Part shown: positions 10,099 to 18,631 of the stretch, piece after piece
Layout: each line of letters opens with the position of its first letter
Position numbering within the stretch: the stretch's first letter is position 1
Source of the DNA: Sphingomonadales bacterium
Lineage (GTDB): Bacteria > Pseudomonadota > Alphaproteobacteria > Sphingomonadales > Sphingomonadaceae
NCBI GenBank assembly: GCA_009993585.1
Contig: JAACTG010000119.1
Coordinates: 1 to 41,396 of the forward strand
Direction: 5' to 3'
Length of the DNA stretch: 41,396 nt
Notes under the pieces: model-generated
The model's input: the letters and a program-made list of their open reading frames with translations, nothing else
Told to the model about the DNA's origin: nothing
Database searches by the model: none
Program-made: the position numbers and the translations under genes

Positions 10099-13017
10099 AT
10101 GGTCAGCCGTTCGAGTCGCATTGCCCGAATCCTCGTCGCCGCATCGTCCTTTGCCCTGATCGCGGGCTGCGCGACGATGCCCGCCCCGGTTGCCGCGCCC
10201 GCCGCGCCGATCGCCGCGACCGACCCTGACGCGCCGGCGCCGCTGTCGCAGCTGGTCGACGCGGTCGATATTCCCTATCAGCAGTTCGCCCTGGCCAACG
10301 GCCTGCGCGTGCTCGTCCATGAAGACCGCAAGGCGCCCGTCGTCGGGGTGTCGGTCTGGTATGCGGTCGGATCGAAGAACGAACCCAAGGGCAAGACCGG
10401 GTTCGCCCATCTGTTCGAACATCTGATGTTCAACGGCAGCGAAAACGCGCCGGGCGACTTTTTCGAACCGCTGCAACAGGTCGGCGCGACCGATTTCAAC
10501 GGCACGACGTGGTTCGACCGCACCAACTATTTCGAAACCGTGCCGACCGGCGCGCTCGACCGCGCGCTGATGCTCGAAAGCGATCGCATGGGCCATCTGC
10601 TCGGCGCGGTGACTCAGGAAAAGCTCGATAACCAGCGCGGTGTCGTCCAGAACGAAAAGCGCCAGGGCGACAACCAGCCGTACGGCCTCGTCGAATATGA
10701 GCAGCTCGAAAACCTCTATCCCGCCGGCCATCCCTATCACCATTCGACGATCGGTTCGATGGACGACCTCAACTCGGCGAGCCTCGACGACGTGAAGAAA
10801 TGGTTCACCGATCATTACGGCCCCAACAACGCCATCCTCGTGCTCGCCGGCGACATCGATCTCGCCACCGCCAAGGCGAAGGTAAGCGAGTGGTTTGGCG
10901 ATATACCCGCAGGTCCGGCGGTCGCCCCGATCGCTGTGCCGGTGCCGACGCTCGCCGCCCCGGTGCAAAAGACGATCAGCGACCAGGTTGCGACGACGCG
11001 CATCTATCGGATGTGGGCGATTCCCGGCCTCGACAGCAGCGACTCGGTGCCGTTGGCGCTGAGCGGGCTCGTGCTCGGCGGCCTATCGAGTTCGCGGCTC
11101 GACAACAGCCTCGTGCGCCAGGATCAGCTCGCCGTGGCGGTGTCCTCGCGCGCGGAGATTTTCGCGCAGGGCGGCCAGTTCGTCGTCTCGGCCGATGTGA
11201 AGCCGGGAGTCGATCCCGCCACCGTCGCGGCGGCGCTCGATGCCCAGATCGCCGACTATCTCGCGACCGGGCCCACCGCCGACGAGCTGCAGCGTTCGGC
11301 GACCAGCTATGCCGCGCAGCAGATCCGCTCGCTCGAAAGCGTCGGCGGATTCGGCGGCAAGGCGCCGACGCTCGCCGAAGGGCTGCTCTATTCGGGCAAT
11401 CCCGCCCAGTATAAGGTCGACCTCAAGCGCGCCGCCCAAATGACCCCGGCAGAGGTCAAGGCGGCAGCCGACAAATGGCTGACGCGTCCGGTCTTCGCGC
11501 TGACGATCGAGCCGGGCGAACGCAAGGAAGGCGGCGAGAATCGCGGCGGCTATGTCGTCTCGCCCGGCGCCAAGGCGCCCGCCGCCGCGCCCGCTTATTG
11601 GCGCGATCCCGCGCTCGGCGACGCGGCGGAGGGCGCGCTGTCCTATTTCGACGGCGACCGCTCGAAACTGCCCGCGGTCGGCACTTTGCAGGGGCTCGAT
11701 TTCCCCGATATCGAGCGCGGCCGGCTTGCCAACGGCATGGAGATCTACTTCGCGCGCCGCGCTGCGGTGCCGACGGTGACGGTACGGGTCGCGTTTGACG
11801 CCGGCTATTCGGCCGATCCGAAATCCGCGCTCGGCACCGAATCGCTGATGCTCCAGCTAATGGACGAAGGCACCACCAGCCTCGATTCGACGCAGCTGGC
11901 GATCGCGCAGGAACGGCTCGGGGCGTCGATCAACGCGACCGCCGACGGCGACTCGACGTCGTTCCAGCTCGATGCGCTTGCGCCCAACCTGGCGCCCTCG
12001 CTTGACCTGCTCGCCGATTTCATCCGCAACCCGGCGTTCGCGCCCGACGAGCTCGAACGCGTCCGCGCGCAGCAGCTCAACCGGATCAAGGGAGAGCTGA
12101 CTAACCCGGCGGCGATCGGCCAGCGGGCGTTGCTGCCGATCCTCTATGGCGACCAGCATCCCTACGGCATCCCGCCGTCGGGGACGGGCGACCCGGCGGT
12201 CGTCGCAAAGCTGACGCGCACCGACCTAGCAACGTTCCACGACACCTGGCTGCGTCCCGACAATGCCAAAATCTTCGTCGTCGGCGATAGCTCGCTGGCC
12301 GAGGTGACGCAGCTGCTCAACCGCAGCTTCGGCGACTGGCAGGCTCCCGCGACGGCGCTGCCGACCAAGAACTTCGCGGTCGCCGTGCCCAAGCCGAGCC
12401 CGCGCGTCGTCCTGATCGATCGGCCCAATTCGCCGCAGTCGATCATCCTTGCCGGGCGCGTGCTCGATGTGAAGGGTTCGGACGACCTCGTCACGCTCAA
12501 CGCCGCCAACGAGGTCTTCGGCGGCAGCTTCCTCAGCCGCATCAACATGAACCTGCGTGAGACCAAGGGCTGGTCCTACGGTGTGCGCAGCATCGTCCAG
12601 CAGCCGGTCGACCGCTCGGCCTTCGTCCTCTACGCGCCGGTCCAGGCCGACCGCACGGGCGATTCGATCAAGGAATTGCGCAAGGACCTGACCTCCTATG
12701 TCGGCGACAGCGGCGTCACCGCCGCCGAGCTCGAACGGACCGTCAACGGCAATGTGCGCGAGCTGCCCGGCCAGTTCGAAACTTCGGGCGACGTCCTCGG
12801 CGGCATGGTCAATATCGTCAAGTTCGGCCGTCCCGACAATTATTACGAGACGCTCGCAGACAAATACCGTTCACTCTCCGCGGCGGGCCTCGACGCCGAG
12901 GCGCGCAAGCAGTTCCTCGGCAACGATCTCGTCTTCGTCGTCGTCGGCGATGCCAAGGTGGTGCGGCCGCAGCTTGACGGATTGGGCCTCGCCGTGGAAG
13001 AGCGGGCGGCGCAGTAA
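10099..13017 (+). CDS. M16-family zinc protease, two-domain, predicted lipoprotein
   Basis: A 972-aa insulinase/pitrilysin-type metallopeptidase. The start at ATG 10099 follows CAGGGAG (10084-10090) at 8 nt. The N-terminus has a basic start, a hydrophobic stretch and a lipobox LIAG-Cys24, so it should be lipid-anchored in the envelope. The first M16 half carries the inverted zinc motif HLFEH (104-108) with the third ligand Glu186, the spacing seen in pitrilysin. The second half (from ~530) has no HxxEH but keeps the R..KGWSYG motif used for substrate binding, so the two halves form the usual catalytic/non-catalytic clam-shell in one chain. It probably degrades peptides in the periplasm, perhaps signal peptides or misfolded fragments. 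The gene is divergent from clpB across 162 bp and is followed after 27 nt by a 99-aa gene, likely in the same transcript, ending at the terminator at 13365. Confidence 0.94.
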   Translation: MVSRSSRIARILVAASSFALIAGCATMPAPVAAPAAPIAATDPDAPAPLSQLVDAVDIPYQQFALANGLRVLVHEDRKAPVVGVSVWYAVGSKNEPKGKTGFAHLFEHLMFNGSENAPGDFFEPLQQVGATDFNGTTWFDRTNYFETVPTGALDRALMLESDRMGHLLGAVTQEKLDNQRGVVQNEKRQGDNQPYGLVEYEQLENLYPAGHPYHHSTIGSMDDLNSASLDDVKKWFTDHYGPNNAILVLAGDIDLATAKAKVSEWFGDIPAGPAVAPIAVPVPTLAAPVQKTISDQVATTRIYRMWAIPGLDSSDSVPLALSGLVLGGLSSSRLDNSLVRQDQLAVAVSSRAEIFAQGGQFVVSADVKPGVDPATVAAALDAQIADYLATGPTADELQRSATSYAAQQIRSLESVGGFGGKAPTLAEGLLYSGNPAQYKVDLKRAAQMTPAEVKAAADKWLTRPVFALTIEPGERKEGGENRGGYVVSPGAKAPAAAPAYWRDPALGDAAEGALSYFDGDRSKLPAVGTLQGLDFPDIERGRLANGMEIYFARRAAVPTVTVRVAFDAGYSADPKSALGTESLMLQLMDEGTTSLDSTQLAIAQERLGASINATADGDSTSFQLDALAPNLAPSLDLLADFIRNPAFAPDELERVRAQQLNRIKGELTNPAAIGQRALLPILYGDQHPYGIPPSGTGDPAVVAKLTRTDLATFHDTWLRPDNAKIFVVGDSSLAEVTQLLNRSFGDWQAPATALPTKNFAVAVPKPSPRVVLIDRPNSPQSIILAGRVLDVKGSDDLVTLNAANEVFGGSFLSRINMNLRETKGWSYGVRSIVQQPVDRSAFVLYAPVQADRTGDSIKELRKDLTSYVGDSGVTAAELERTVNGNVRELPGQFETSGDVLGGMVNIVKFGRPDNYYETLADKYRSLSAAGLDAEARKQFLGNDLVFVVVGDAKVVRPQLDGLGLAVEERAAQ

Positions 13018-13044
13018 CTGACAACGTTGTAAGGGAGAAAGCCG

Positions 13045-13344
13045 ATGTCGCTCGACGGAAGCTATGATTGCATGACCAAGACGCCGATGGGCGACCAGAA
13101 ATCGGTCTTCACCGTCAAGACCGACGGCGAAAGCTTCACCGGCAGCAATGTCGGCGCGATGGGCTCGCTCGACGTCGTCGACGGCAAAGTCGACGGCAAC
13201 ACGCTGACCTGGAAGATGAACATGGTCGTGCCGATGCCGATGACGCTCGATTGCACCGCCACCATCGACGGCGACGCGCTGACCGGCACGATCAATGCCG
13301 GCGCCTTCGGCCAGATGCCGATGACGGGCACCAAGCAGGGCTGA
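13045..13344 (+). CDS. small beta-rich protein of unknown function (99 aa)
   Basis: I do not recognise a named family. The ATG follows AAGGGAG at 7 nt, 27 nt after the M16 protease stop, and a strong terminator lies just downstream, so it is the last gene of that transcription unit. There is no signal peptide or membrane segment. The sequence is rich in G, T, D, M and V with alternating hydrophobic/polar residues, as in a small beta-barrel or lipocalin-like fold. A motif repeats inside: TDGESFTGS (about residues 29-37) and IDGDALTGT (about 75-83), with DGKVDGNTLTW between them. This suggests a short beta-hairpin unit used several times. A cytoplasmic ligand-binding role is possible but not shown. 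Confidence 0.8.
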   Translation: MSLDGSYDCMTKTPMGDQKSVFTVKTDGESFTGSNVGAMGSLDVVDGKVDGNTLTWKMNMVVPMPMTLDCTATIDGDALTGTINAGAFGQMPMTGTKQG

Positions 13345-13364
13345 TCCGCCCCACCGACGCATGA

Positions 13365-13398
13365 AAAAAGGGCCGTCCCTCGCGGGGCGGCCCTTTTT
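13365..13398. terminator. Bidirectional terminator between the M16 unit and pal
   Basis: A 10-bp GC-rich stem (GGGCCGTCCC with GGGGCGGCCC, one G-T pair, loop TCGC at 13380-13383) is flanked by an A5 run on the left and a T5 run on the right. It can therefore end transcripts coming from the 99-aa gene on the plus strand and from pal on the minus strand. Confidence 0.9.
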
Positions 13399-13416
13399 CG
13401 TCGCGGCGTGCGCCGG

Positions 13417-13932
13417 TCAGTTGACGGTGACGGTCACCGCGCGGCGGTTCTGCGCCCAGGCGCTTTCGTTCGATCCCAGCGCGACGGGCCGCTCCTTGCC
13501 ATAGGACACGACCGAAATCCGCGATGGATCGACGCCGAGCGTAGCGAGGTAGTTTTTCGCGGCATTGGCGCGGCGTTCGCCGAGCGCAATATTGTAGTCG
13601 CGCGTCCCGCGTTCGTCGGCATGGCCCTCGACCGTCAGGCGGACATTGGGATATTGGCGCAACCATTCGGCCTGGCTCTGGAGGATGACGCGATCCTCGC
13701 CGTCGATATCGAAACGGTCGGTGTCGAAATAGACGGTGTCGCTCGACACGCGGGCCAGGAAATCGGCCTGGCTGCCCGGTACCGGCGCGTTGGTGATGAC
13801 GCCATCGCCGGTGCCGGTATCGTCATAGGTGCCAACGGGTTCGGGCGGCAGCGTCGCCGGGGCCTTTTTGGCGCAACCGGCAACTGCCAGGCTGGCGGCG
13901 GCGACGGAAAGTATCAGCATATTGCGGGTCAT
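13417..13932 (-). CDS. pal: peptidoglycan-associated lipoprotein Pal
   Basis: A 171-aa outer-membrane lipoprotein that binds peptidoglycan non-covalently and partners TolB and TolA during constriction. The N-terminus (MTRNMLILSVAAASLAVAGC) is a lipoprotein signal with lipobox AVAG-Cys. The C-terminal ~105 residues are an OmpA-like domain with the diaminopimelate-binding region EGHADERG..YN..LG..RA. I chose ATG 13932 because GAGGAG lies 7 nt upstream; the TTG at 13947 overlaps that site. It is the last gene of the tol operon, 107 nt after tolB, and ends at the shared terminator. Confidence 0.97.
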   Translation of the reverse strand: MTRNMLILSVAAASLAVAGCAKKAPATLPPEPVGTYDDTGTGDGVITNAPVPGSQADFLARVSSDTVYFDTDRFDIDGEDRVILQSQAEWLRQYPNVRLTVEGHADERGTRDYNIALGERRANAAKNYLATLGVDPSRISVVSYGKERPVALGSNESAWAQNRRAVTVTVN

Positions 13933-14039
13933 CGGGCGTCTCCTCAAGGATCGTTATCATTACGCTTTGCGAACGGTTCTAGCGATCGCGGTGCTTGCTC
14001 AACGCTGAATAGCTGCCAACCGTTGCACCATGCGCGGGA

Positions 14040-15419
14040 TTAGGGACGAACCGGGCCCCAGCTGGGGTCGGATCCGTCGATGCCGCCGGGCGTCGGCAAC
14101 CGGCGTTCGTTGACCCCGGTCAGATCGACCTGCCACAGCGTCGATCGCCCGCTTGCCCCTTGCGAGGTACGGAAGAACTGGAGGATGCGTCCGTTGGGCG
14201 ACCAGCTCGGCGCCTCGTCCTGCCAGCTGTCGGTGAGCAGCTTCTCGCCGCGTCCGTCGGGCCGCATCACGCCGATCCGGAAATTGCCCGCGATCTTGGT
14301 GAATGCGATCAGGTCGCCGCGCGGGCTCCATTCGGGCGTGGCATAGCGACCGCCCCCGAAACTGATCCGACGCTGATCGGACCCGTCGGCGTTCATGATA
14401 TAGAGCTGCTGCCCGCCCGACCGGTCGCTTTCGAAGACGATCTTGCTGCCATCGGGCGAATAGCTGCCGCCGACGTCGATGCCGGGCGACGTCGTCAGCT
14501 TGCGCGGGGATCCGCCCTCGCGCGCAATGCGATAGATATCGGTGTTGCCCGCGACCGCCATCGAAAACAGGATGAAGCGGCCGTCGGGCGACCAGCGCGG
14601 GGCGAAGGTCGGGTTGGTGCTCTCGGTGACGAGGTCCTGCTGGCCGGTGCCGACGTCGTAGACATAGACGCGCGCGCGGCTGCCGAGATAGCTGACATAG
14701 ACGATCGACTTGTAATCGGGCGAATAGCGCGGGGTCAGTGCGAGCGACTGGCCGTTGGTGATGAAGCGGTGGTTGGCGCCGTCCGAATCCATGATCGCCA
14801 GCTGCTTGCGGCGATTCCCCTTGGGTCCCGATTCGGCGATATAAGCGACCCTCGAATCGAAGAACGGCGCTTCGCCCGACAACCGCGAGTAGATCGCGTC
14901 GGCGCATTTGTGCGCGGCGCGGCGCCAGTCGGCGGGCTGGACGACATAGCCCTGGCGAACGAGTTCGGTGCCCAGCGCGACGTCGTAGAGATAGCAGCCG
15001 ACGGTCAGGTTTCCGGCATTGTCGGCGCGGACGAAGCCCTGCACGAGCATTTCGGCGCTGCTGCTGCCGCGCCAATAGGGCAGCTGCGGCGCGGTGACTT
15101 CGGCGAAGGTGATCGCGCGGACGCTCCCGGGGCCGAGCGGCCGATAAAGGCCGCTGCGGTCGAGATCGCTCGCGATCACATCGCCGATCTGTCGACCGAG
15201 CGTGGCGGTGTCGCCGGCCGCGGTCGACATCGCCTGCGGCGTTGCCAGGGCGGGTACGGCGATCACCGATCGCTCGTTGCCGATGCTGCCGGTCACCGTC
15301 TCGCGGGGAGTTTGCTGCGGCGGCGGGCTCGACGGCGCAGGTGGCAGCTCCTGCGCCTGGATGCTGGCGGGCAGGGAGGCGACCGCGACGGCGAACAGCA
15401 GGAGGGATCGTAGCGACAT
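14040..15419 (-). CDS. tolB: Tol-Pal system beta-propeller protein TolB
   Basis: A 459-aa periplasmic protein. It starts at ATG 15419 with a signal peptide (cut near ASIQA-QE), followed by a Pro-rich linker (about 25-40) that is longer than in E. coli. The N-terminal alpha/beta domain covers about 60-200. The C-terminal six-bladed beta-propeller shows repeated WSPDG/YSPDG/WSPNG blade motifs. TolB passes between Pal and the TolQRA motor and so couples outer-membrane invagination to the proton gradient. It lies 5 nt after tolA, with AAGGT as ribosome site. Upstream in-frame extension to 15680 overlaps tolA and is not used. Confidence 0.96.
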   Translation of the reverse strand: MSLRSLLLFAVAVASLPASIQAQELPPAPSSPPPQQTPRETVTGSIGNERSVIAVPALATPQAMSTAAGDTATLGRQIGDVIASDLDRSGLYRPLGPGSVRAITFAEVTAPQLPYWRGSSSAEMLVQGFVRADNAGNLTVGCYLYDVALGTELVRQGYVVQPADWRRAAHKCADAIYSRLSGEAPFFDSRVAYIAESGPKGNRRKQLAIMDSDGANHRFITNGQSLALTPRYSPDYKSIVYVSYLGSRARVYVYDVGTGQQDLVTESTNPTFAPRWSPDGRFILFSMAVAGNTDIYRIAREGGSPRKLTTSPGIDVGGSYSPDGSKIVFESDRSGGQQLYIMNADGSDQRRISFGGGRYATPEWSPRGDLIAFTKIAGNFRIGVMRPDGRGEKLLTDSWQDEAPSWSPNGRILQFFRTSQGASGRSTLWQVDLTGVNERRLPTPGGIDGSDPSWGPVRP

Positions 15420-15424
15420 AGCGG

Positions 15425-16231
15425 TTACCTTTTTTCGAAATCGAGAGTGTAGGTCTTCCAGTAATCGTAATTCTCGGCCGGCAGGTCGAATGGGGCGGCC
15501 AGCTGGATCGCGCGTTTGGCGCATTCCTCGAACCGATTGACCTGCGCCGCGTTGCTCGGCGTCTCGCCGCTCGTCGATACGCGGTCGAAGCCGGCCAGCG
15601 CGCCCGATTTGCTCAGGCGAAAAACGATCGTCGTCTTGAGTTCGTCGACATCGATACCGCTTACCGAGCAGCGATTCCACGGGCCGCGCACTTCCGCGTT
15701 GATGCTGACCGATATCGACCGTCTGATCTCGCCGACGCTTTGTGCGGGCGCGGCGTTCGATTTCGACGCGCTGGCGTCCTTGCCGATACCGTCGAGCAGA
15801 CCCTTGAGATTGCCGGTGGGGCGTCGCGTCTTGGCCGCGCTGGGAGCGGGCGTTGGCGCCGGCTTGGCGCGGGCTGGCGGGGCGGGCTTGGCCGACGCCT
15901 TGGGAGCCGGCTTGGGTGGCGGCGTAGGGCGATTGACGCGCGGTGACGGGGCCGGTTCGATGAGCGGTTGCGGCGATGGGTCGGATGTCGCCATGATCGC
16001 GTCTTCGACCGGACCTTCCTCGGCGGCGAGGCGGGCCGCGGGCGGTGCCGCACTCAGCTCGGGCGCGGCGCTGGCCAGCGCGGTCTCGGCGATCAGGTCG
16101 ACCTCCATCGGCGGATTGTCGAAACTGCGCGCAGGCTTGGCGAACAGATGCACCGACAGCGCCGCGAACAGCACGACATGGCCCGCGACGGCGAGCGAGA
16201 GGCTGGTGCGATCGATCCGGTCCAAAGCCAT
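15425..16231 (-). CDS. tolA: TolA-type cell-envelope protein
   Basis: A 268-aa inner-membrane protein that spans the periplasm. It has a single N-terminal membrane segment (about 13-31), then an Ala/Pro/Lys-rich linker (about 50-145), and a C-terminal domain of ~120 residues with RCSVSGIDVDEL and a final KTYTLDF strand, the TolA/TonB-C fold in this class. It is shorter than E. coli TolA (421 aa), mostly because the linker is short and Pro-rich rather than a long helix. Position between tolR and tolB, 10 nt after tolR, supports TolA rather than a TonB energy transducer for receptors, though the fold alone would not decide it. Confidence 0.9.
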   Translation of the reverse strand: MALDRIDRTSLSLAVAGHVVLFAALSVHLFAKPARSFDNPPMEVDLIAETALASAAPELSAAPPAARLAAEEGPVEDAIMATSDPSPQPLIEPAPSPRVNRPTPPPKPAPKASAKPAPPARAKPAPTPAPSAAKTRRPTGNLKGLLDGIGKDASASKSNAAPAQSVGEIRRSISVSINAEVRGPWNRCSVSGIDVDELKTTIVFRLSKSGALAGFDRVSTSGETPSNAAQVNRFEECAKRAIQLAAPFDLPAENYDYWKTYTLDFEKR

Positions 16232-16241
16232 GATATCCGGC

Positions 16242-16693
<452 letters not shown>

Positions 16694-16694
<1 letters not shown>

Positions 16695-17395
16695 TAGGCT
16701 TCGCTCTCCAATTCGCGGCCCAGCGTTGCATGGAAGCCGTCGGCGAAGCGATAGAGCCGCGCCTCGAAGCGGCCGATGCGGTGCGAGAAACGGTTATAGG
16801 CGATCACCGCGGGGATCGCGGCGAACAGGCCCAGCGCGGTCGCGAACAGCGCCTCGGCGATGCCCGGCGCGACGACGGCGAGCGAGCTGTTCTGCTCGGC
16901 GGCGATCGCGGTGAAACTGCGCATGATCCCCCAGACAGTGCCGAACAGGCCGACGAACGGCGCGACCGATCCGATCGTGGCGAGGATGTTGAGGCGATCG
17001 GACAATTTGTCGACCTCGCCCGAGGCGGCGCTCTGCATCGCGATCGCCAGGCGTTCGCGCACCGCGGCGCGATCGACGACCCTGCGCTTGGTCGAGCGGC
17101 GCCATTCGCCGACGCCGGCGGCCATCACGCGCGACACCGGCAGCGCGGTCGCGCCATGCTGCTTGTGAAAGGCGTCGATGTCGGGCGATCGCCAGAATTC
17201 CTGCTCGAACGCTTCGGAGCGGCGGTCGATGCCGCGCAGGCGCAGGAAGAACGACACGATGATCAGCCACGTCCACACGCTGGCGACGAGCAGCCCGATC
17301 ATCACCGCCTTGACGATGATGTCGGCCTGGATGAACAGCGCCAGCGGCGACAAGGTGGCGGCTTCGGTGGCGAGCGAGATATCGGCTATGCTCAT
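16694..17395 (-). CDS. tolQ: Tol-Pal motor protein TolQ (MotA/TolQ/ExbB family)
   Basis: A 233-aa inner-membrane protein with three membrane segments (about 21-45, 130-155 and 170-195). It keeps the conserved block VAPFVGLFGTVWGIM and the GIAEALFATALGLFAAIPAV motif that line the proton path. It forms the stator with TolR. The ATG at 17395 overlaps the ybgC stop in ATGA, so it is chosen over the upstream in-frame extension to 17551. The ybgC-tolQ-tolR chain is thus linked by two overlaps. Confidence 0.97.
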
Positions 17396-17859
17396 GGGCT
17401 GACTGCGTTTCCTGCTGCGATCGCCTCGAAGGCGGCGATCCATTGTTGCGGTTGGCGGCGCGGGCGGCCCTGCGGGTCGAGCAACGCGGCGGTCACCCGT
17501 CCCTCGGTCAGCACTGTACGCCCGCGCCTGATCACTTGATGAATGACGCACGATGCGCCGCGGACGTTTTCGACCGTGCTGGTGACGATCAGATCGTCGT
17601 CGAGCCGCGCGGGCGCGCGGTATTTGATTCCAAGCTCGGTCACCGCATAGGCGCCCAGCCCCTGTTCGATCCCGGCGCGCTGGTCGATCCCGGCGAGCCG
17701 CAGCATGTCGGACCGGGCGCGCTCCATATAGCGCAGGTAGTTGGCGTGATAGACGATGCCGCTCAAATCGGTGTCCTCGTAATAGATGCGCACCGGAAAG
17801 TGATGCTCTTCGCCGACGAAGCGGCCTGAAATCGGGGCGAGGGGAGCGGTGTCGATCAT
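17392..17859 (-). CDS. ybgC: acyl-CoA thioesterase YbgC (Tol-Pal associated)
   Basis: A 155-aa hotdog-fold thioesterase. The family motif YYEDTDLSGIVYHANYLRYMERAR begins near residue 26, with the catalytic Asp and the HxNY block intact. In other bacteria YbgC acts on short-chain acyl-CoA or acyl-ACP and is almost always the first gene of the tol operon, as here. The first ~20 residues before FPVRIYYEDTD are variable; ATG 17859 is the only ATG that gives the full fold. It overlaps tolQ by four bases. Its promoter must lie in the 100-bp gap shared with the divergent membrane-protein/XRE pair. Confidence 0.95.
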   Translation of the reverse strand: MIDTAPLAPISGRFVGEEHHFPVRIYYEDTDLSGIVYHANYLRYMERARSDMLRLAGIDQRAGIEQGLGAYAVTELGIKYRAPARLDDDLIVTSTVENVRGASCVIHQVIRRGRTVLTEGRVTAALLDPQGRPRRQPQQWIAAFEAIAAGNAVSP

Positions 17860-17907
17860 CGCGAGCGTCTTAGCGGCGCGACGAATCGGGGGAAAGCGAC
17901 AATCTCC

Positions 17908-17936
17908 TTGACGACTAAGTAACCTCTGGGTTACAT
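17908..17936 (+). promoter_or_regulatory. sigma-70-type promoter of the membrane-protein/XRE pair
   Basis: TTGACG (17908-17913), a 17-bp spacer and TTACAT (17931-17936). Both boxes match a housekeeping promoter and lie 30 bp before the chosen ATG. The spacer and -10 box are covered by the palindromes listed next. Confidence 0.7.
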
Positions 17937-17952
17937 GTAACTCACAGGTTAC
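17919..17952. promoter_or_regulatory. double palindromic operator over the promoter
   Basis: Two 16-bp inverted repeats lie side by side: GTAACC-TCTG-GGTTAC (17919-17934) and GTAAC-TCACAG-GTTAC (17937-17952). Their centres are 18 bp apart, a little under two helical turns. The junction GTTACATGTAAC is itself a 12-bp palindrome. The first repeat covers the spacer and part of the -10 box; the second covers the transcription start region. This is the layout of an autorepressor site; the XRE protein encoded two genes on is the obvious candidate to bind it. Confidence 0.75.
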
Positions 17953-17966
17953 ATATGGAGGATGAC

Positions 17967-18416
17967 ATGACCCGTTCCGATATCGAAACCGCCGAACGCC
18001 TGGGCCGCAAGCGCGCCCGGATGTGGCCGGTCCTCGCTTTTCTGTTCGTCGCGCAGCAGGGCGCGTATTTCAGCATTCCCGCCGACGATGCGGCGCGCGC
18101 GGTCGATCATGTCCGCGTCGGCGCCTGGGTCGTCCTGTCGGCGGTGCTGTTGCTGATCCTGGCAACCGGGGGTTTCTGGAGGCACAGCAAGGCGGTGCGC
18201 GCGTTGCTCAACGACGAGGTCAGCCGCGCTCATCGCGCAGAGGCCATGTCGCTCGGCTTCATCGTCAGCATGGTGTTCGCCCTCGTGCTGTATGCGACCG
18301 TCGGGCTCGAGGCAGTCTCGGTGCGCCAGGCGATCCACATCATCGTCAGCATGGGCATCGTCACTGCCCTTATTCGCTTCGCAATGCTCGAACGGCGGGC
18401 GCTCGGCGATGGGTGA
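17967..18416 (+). CDS. four-helix membrane protein, partner of XRE regulator
   Basis: A 149-aa integral membrane protein of unknown function. Predicted membrane segments are at about 19-38, 50-70, 94-113 and 120-141. Between the second and third segments lies a cytosolic loop LLNDEVSRAHRAEAMSLGF; a loop of this D/E-RAHR type recurs in membrane proteins encoded next to small XRE regulators in alphaproteobacteria (from memory, not checked). I chose ATG 17967 because GGAGG (17957-17961) lies 5 nt upstream; the ATG at 17955 overlaps that site. It shares a promoter with the XRE gene, whose ATG lies 8 bp inside its 3' end. The two products may form a sensor-and-repressor pair, but no signal is evident. 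Confidence 0.85.
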   Translation: MTRSDIETAERLGRKRARMWPVLAFLFVAQQGAYFSIPADDAARAVDHVRVGAWVVLSAVLLLILATGGFWRHSKAVRALLNDEVSRAHRAEAMSLGFIVSMVFALVLYATVGLEAVSVRQAIHIIVSMGIVTALIRFAMLERRALGDG

Positions 18417-18615
18417 CGTCCTGATCAATGCCTTGCGCGATTATCGCGACGCGCGCGGCTGGACGCAGGCCGACCTCGCCGAGATCGTCGGCGTCAGCCG
18501 CAAGACGATCAACACCGTCGAAAACGGCATCTTCGTGCCGTCGACGGTGATTGCGCTCAAACTGGCTGCGGCGTTCGGGGTGTCGGTCGAGGAGTTGTTC
18601 AGCCTGGAGGGCTAG
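18409..18615 (+). CDS. XRE-family helix-turn-helix regulator (68 aa)
   Basis: A single-domain DNA-binding protein. The helix-turn-helix is at about 19-40 (TQADLAEIVGVSRKTINTVE), followed by the KLAAAFGVSVEELF helix typical of the short YgzD/Cro-like XRE group. There is no ligand domain. Its ATG overlaps the end of the membrane-protein gene by 8 bp, so both are made from one message. By analogy with similar small regulators it probably represses its own promoter at the palindromes at 17919-17952 and may be released through the membrane partner; that mechanism is inference. Confidence 0.92.
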   Translation: MGDVLINALRDYRDARGWTQADLAEIVGVSRKTINTVENGIFVPSTVIALKLAAAFGVSVEELFSLEG

Positions 18616-18631
18616 GAGCGCGACAGCGATC

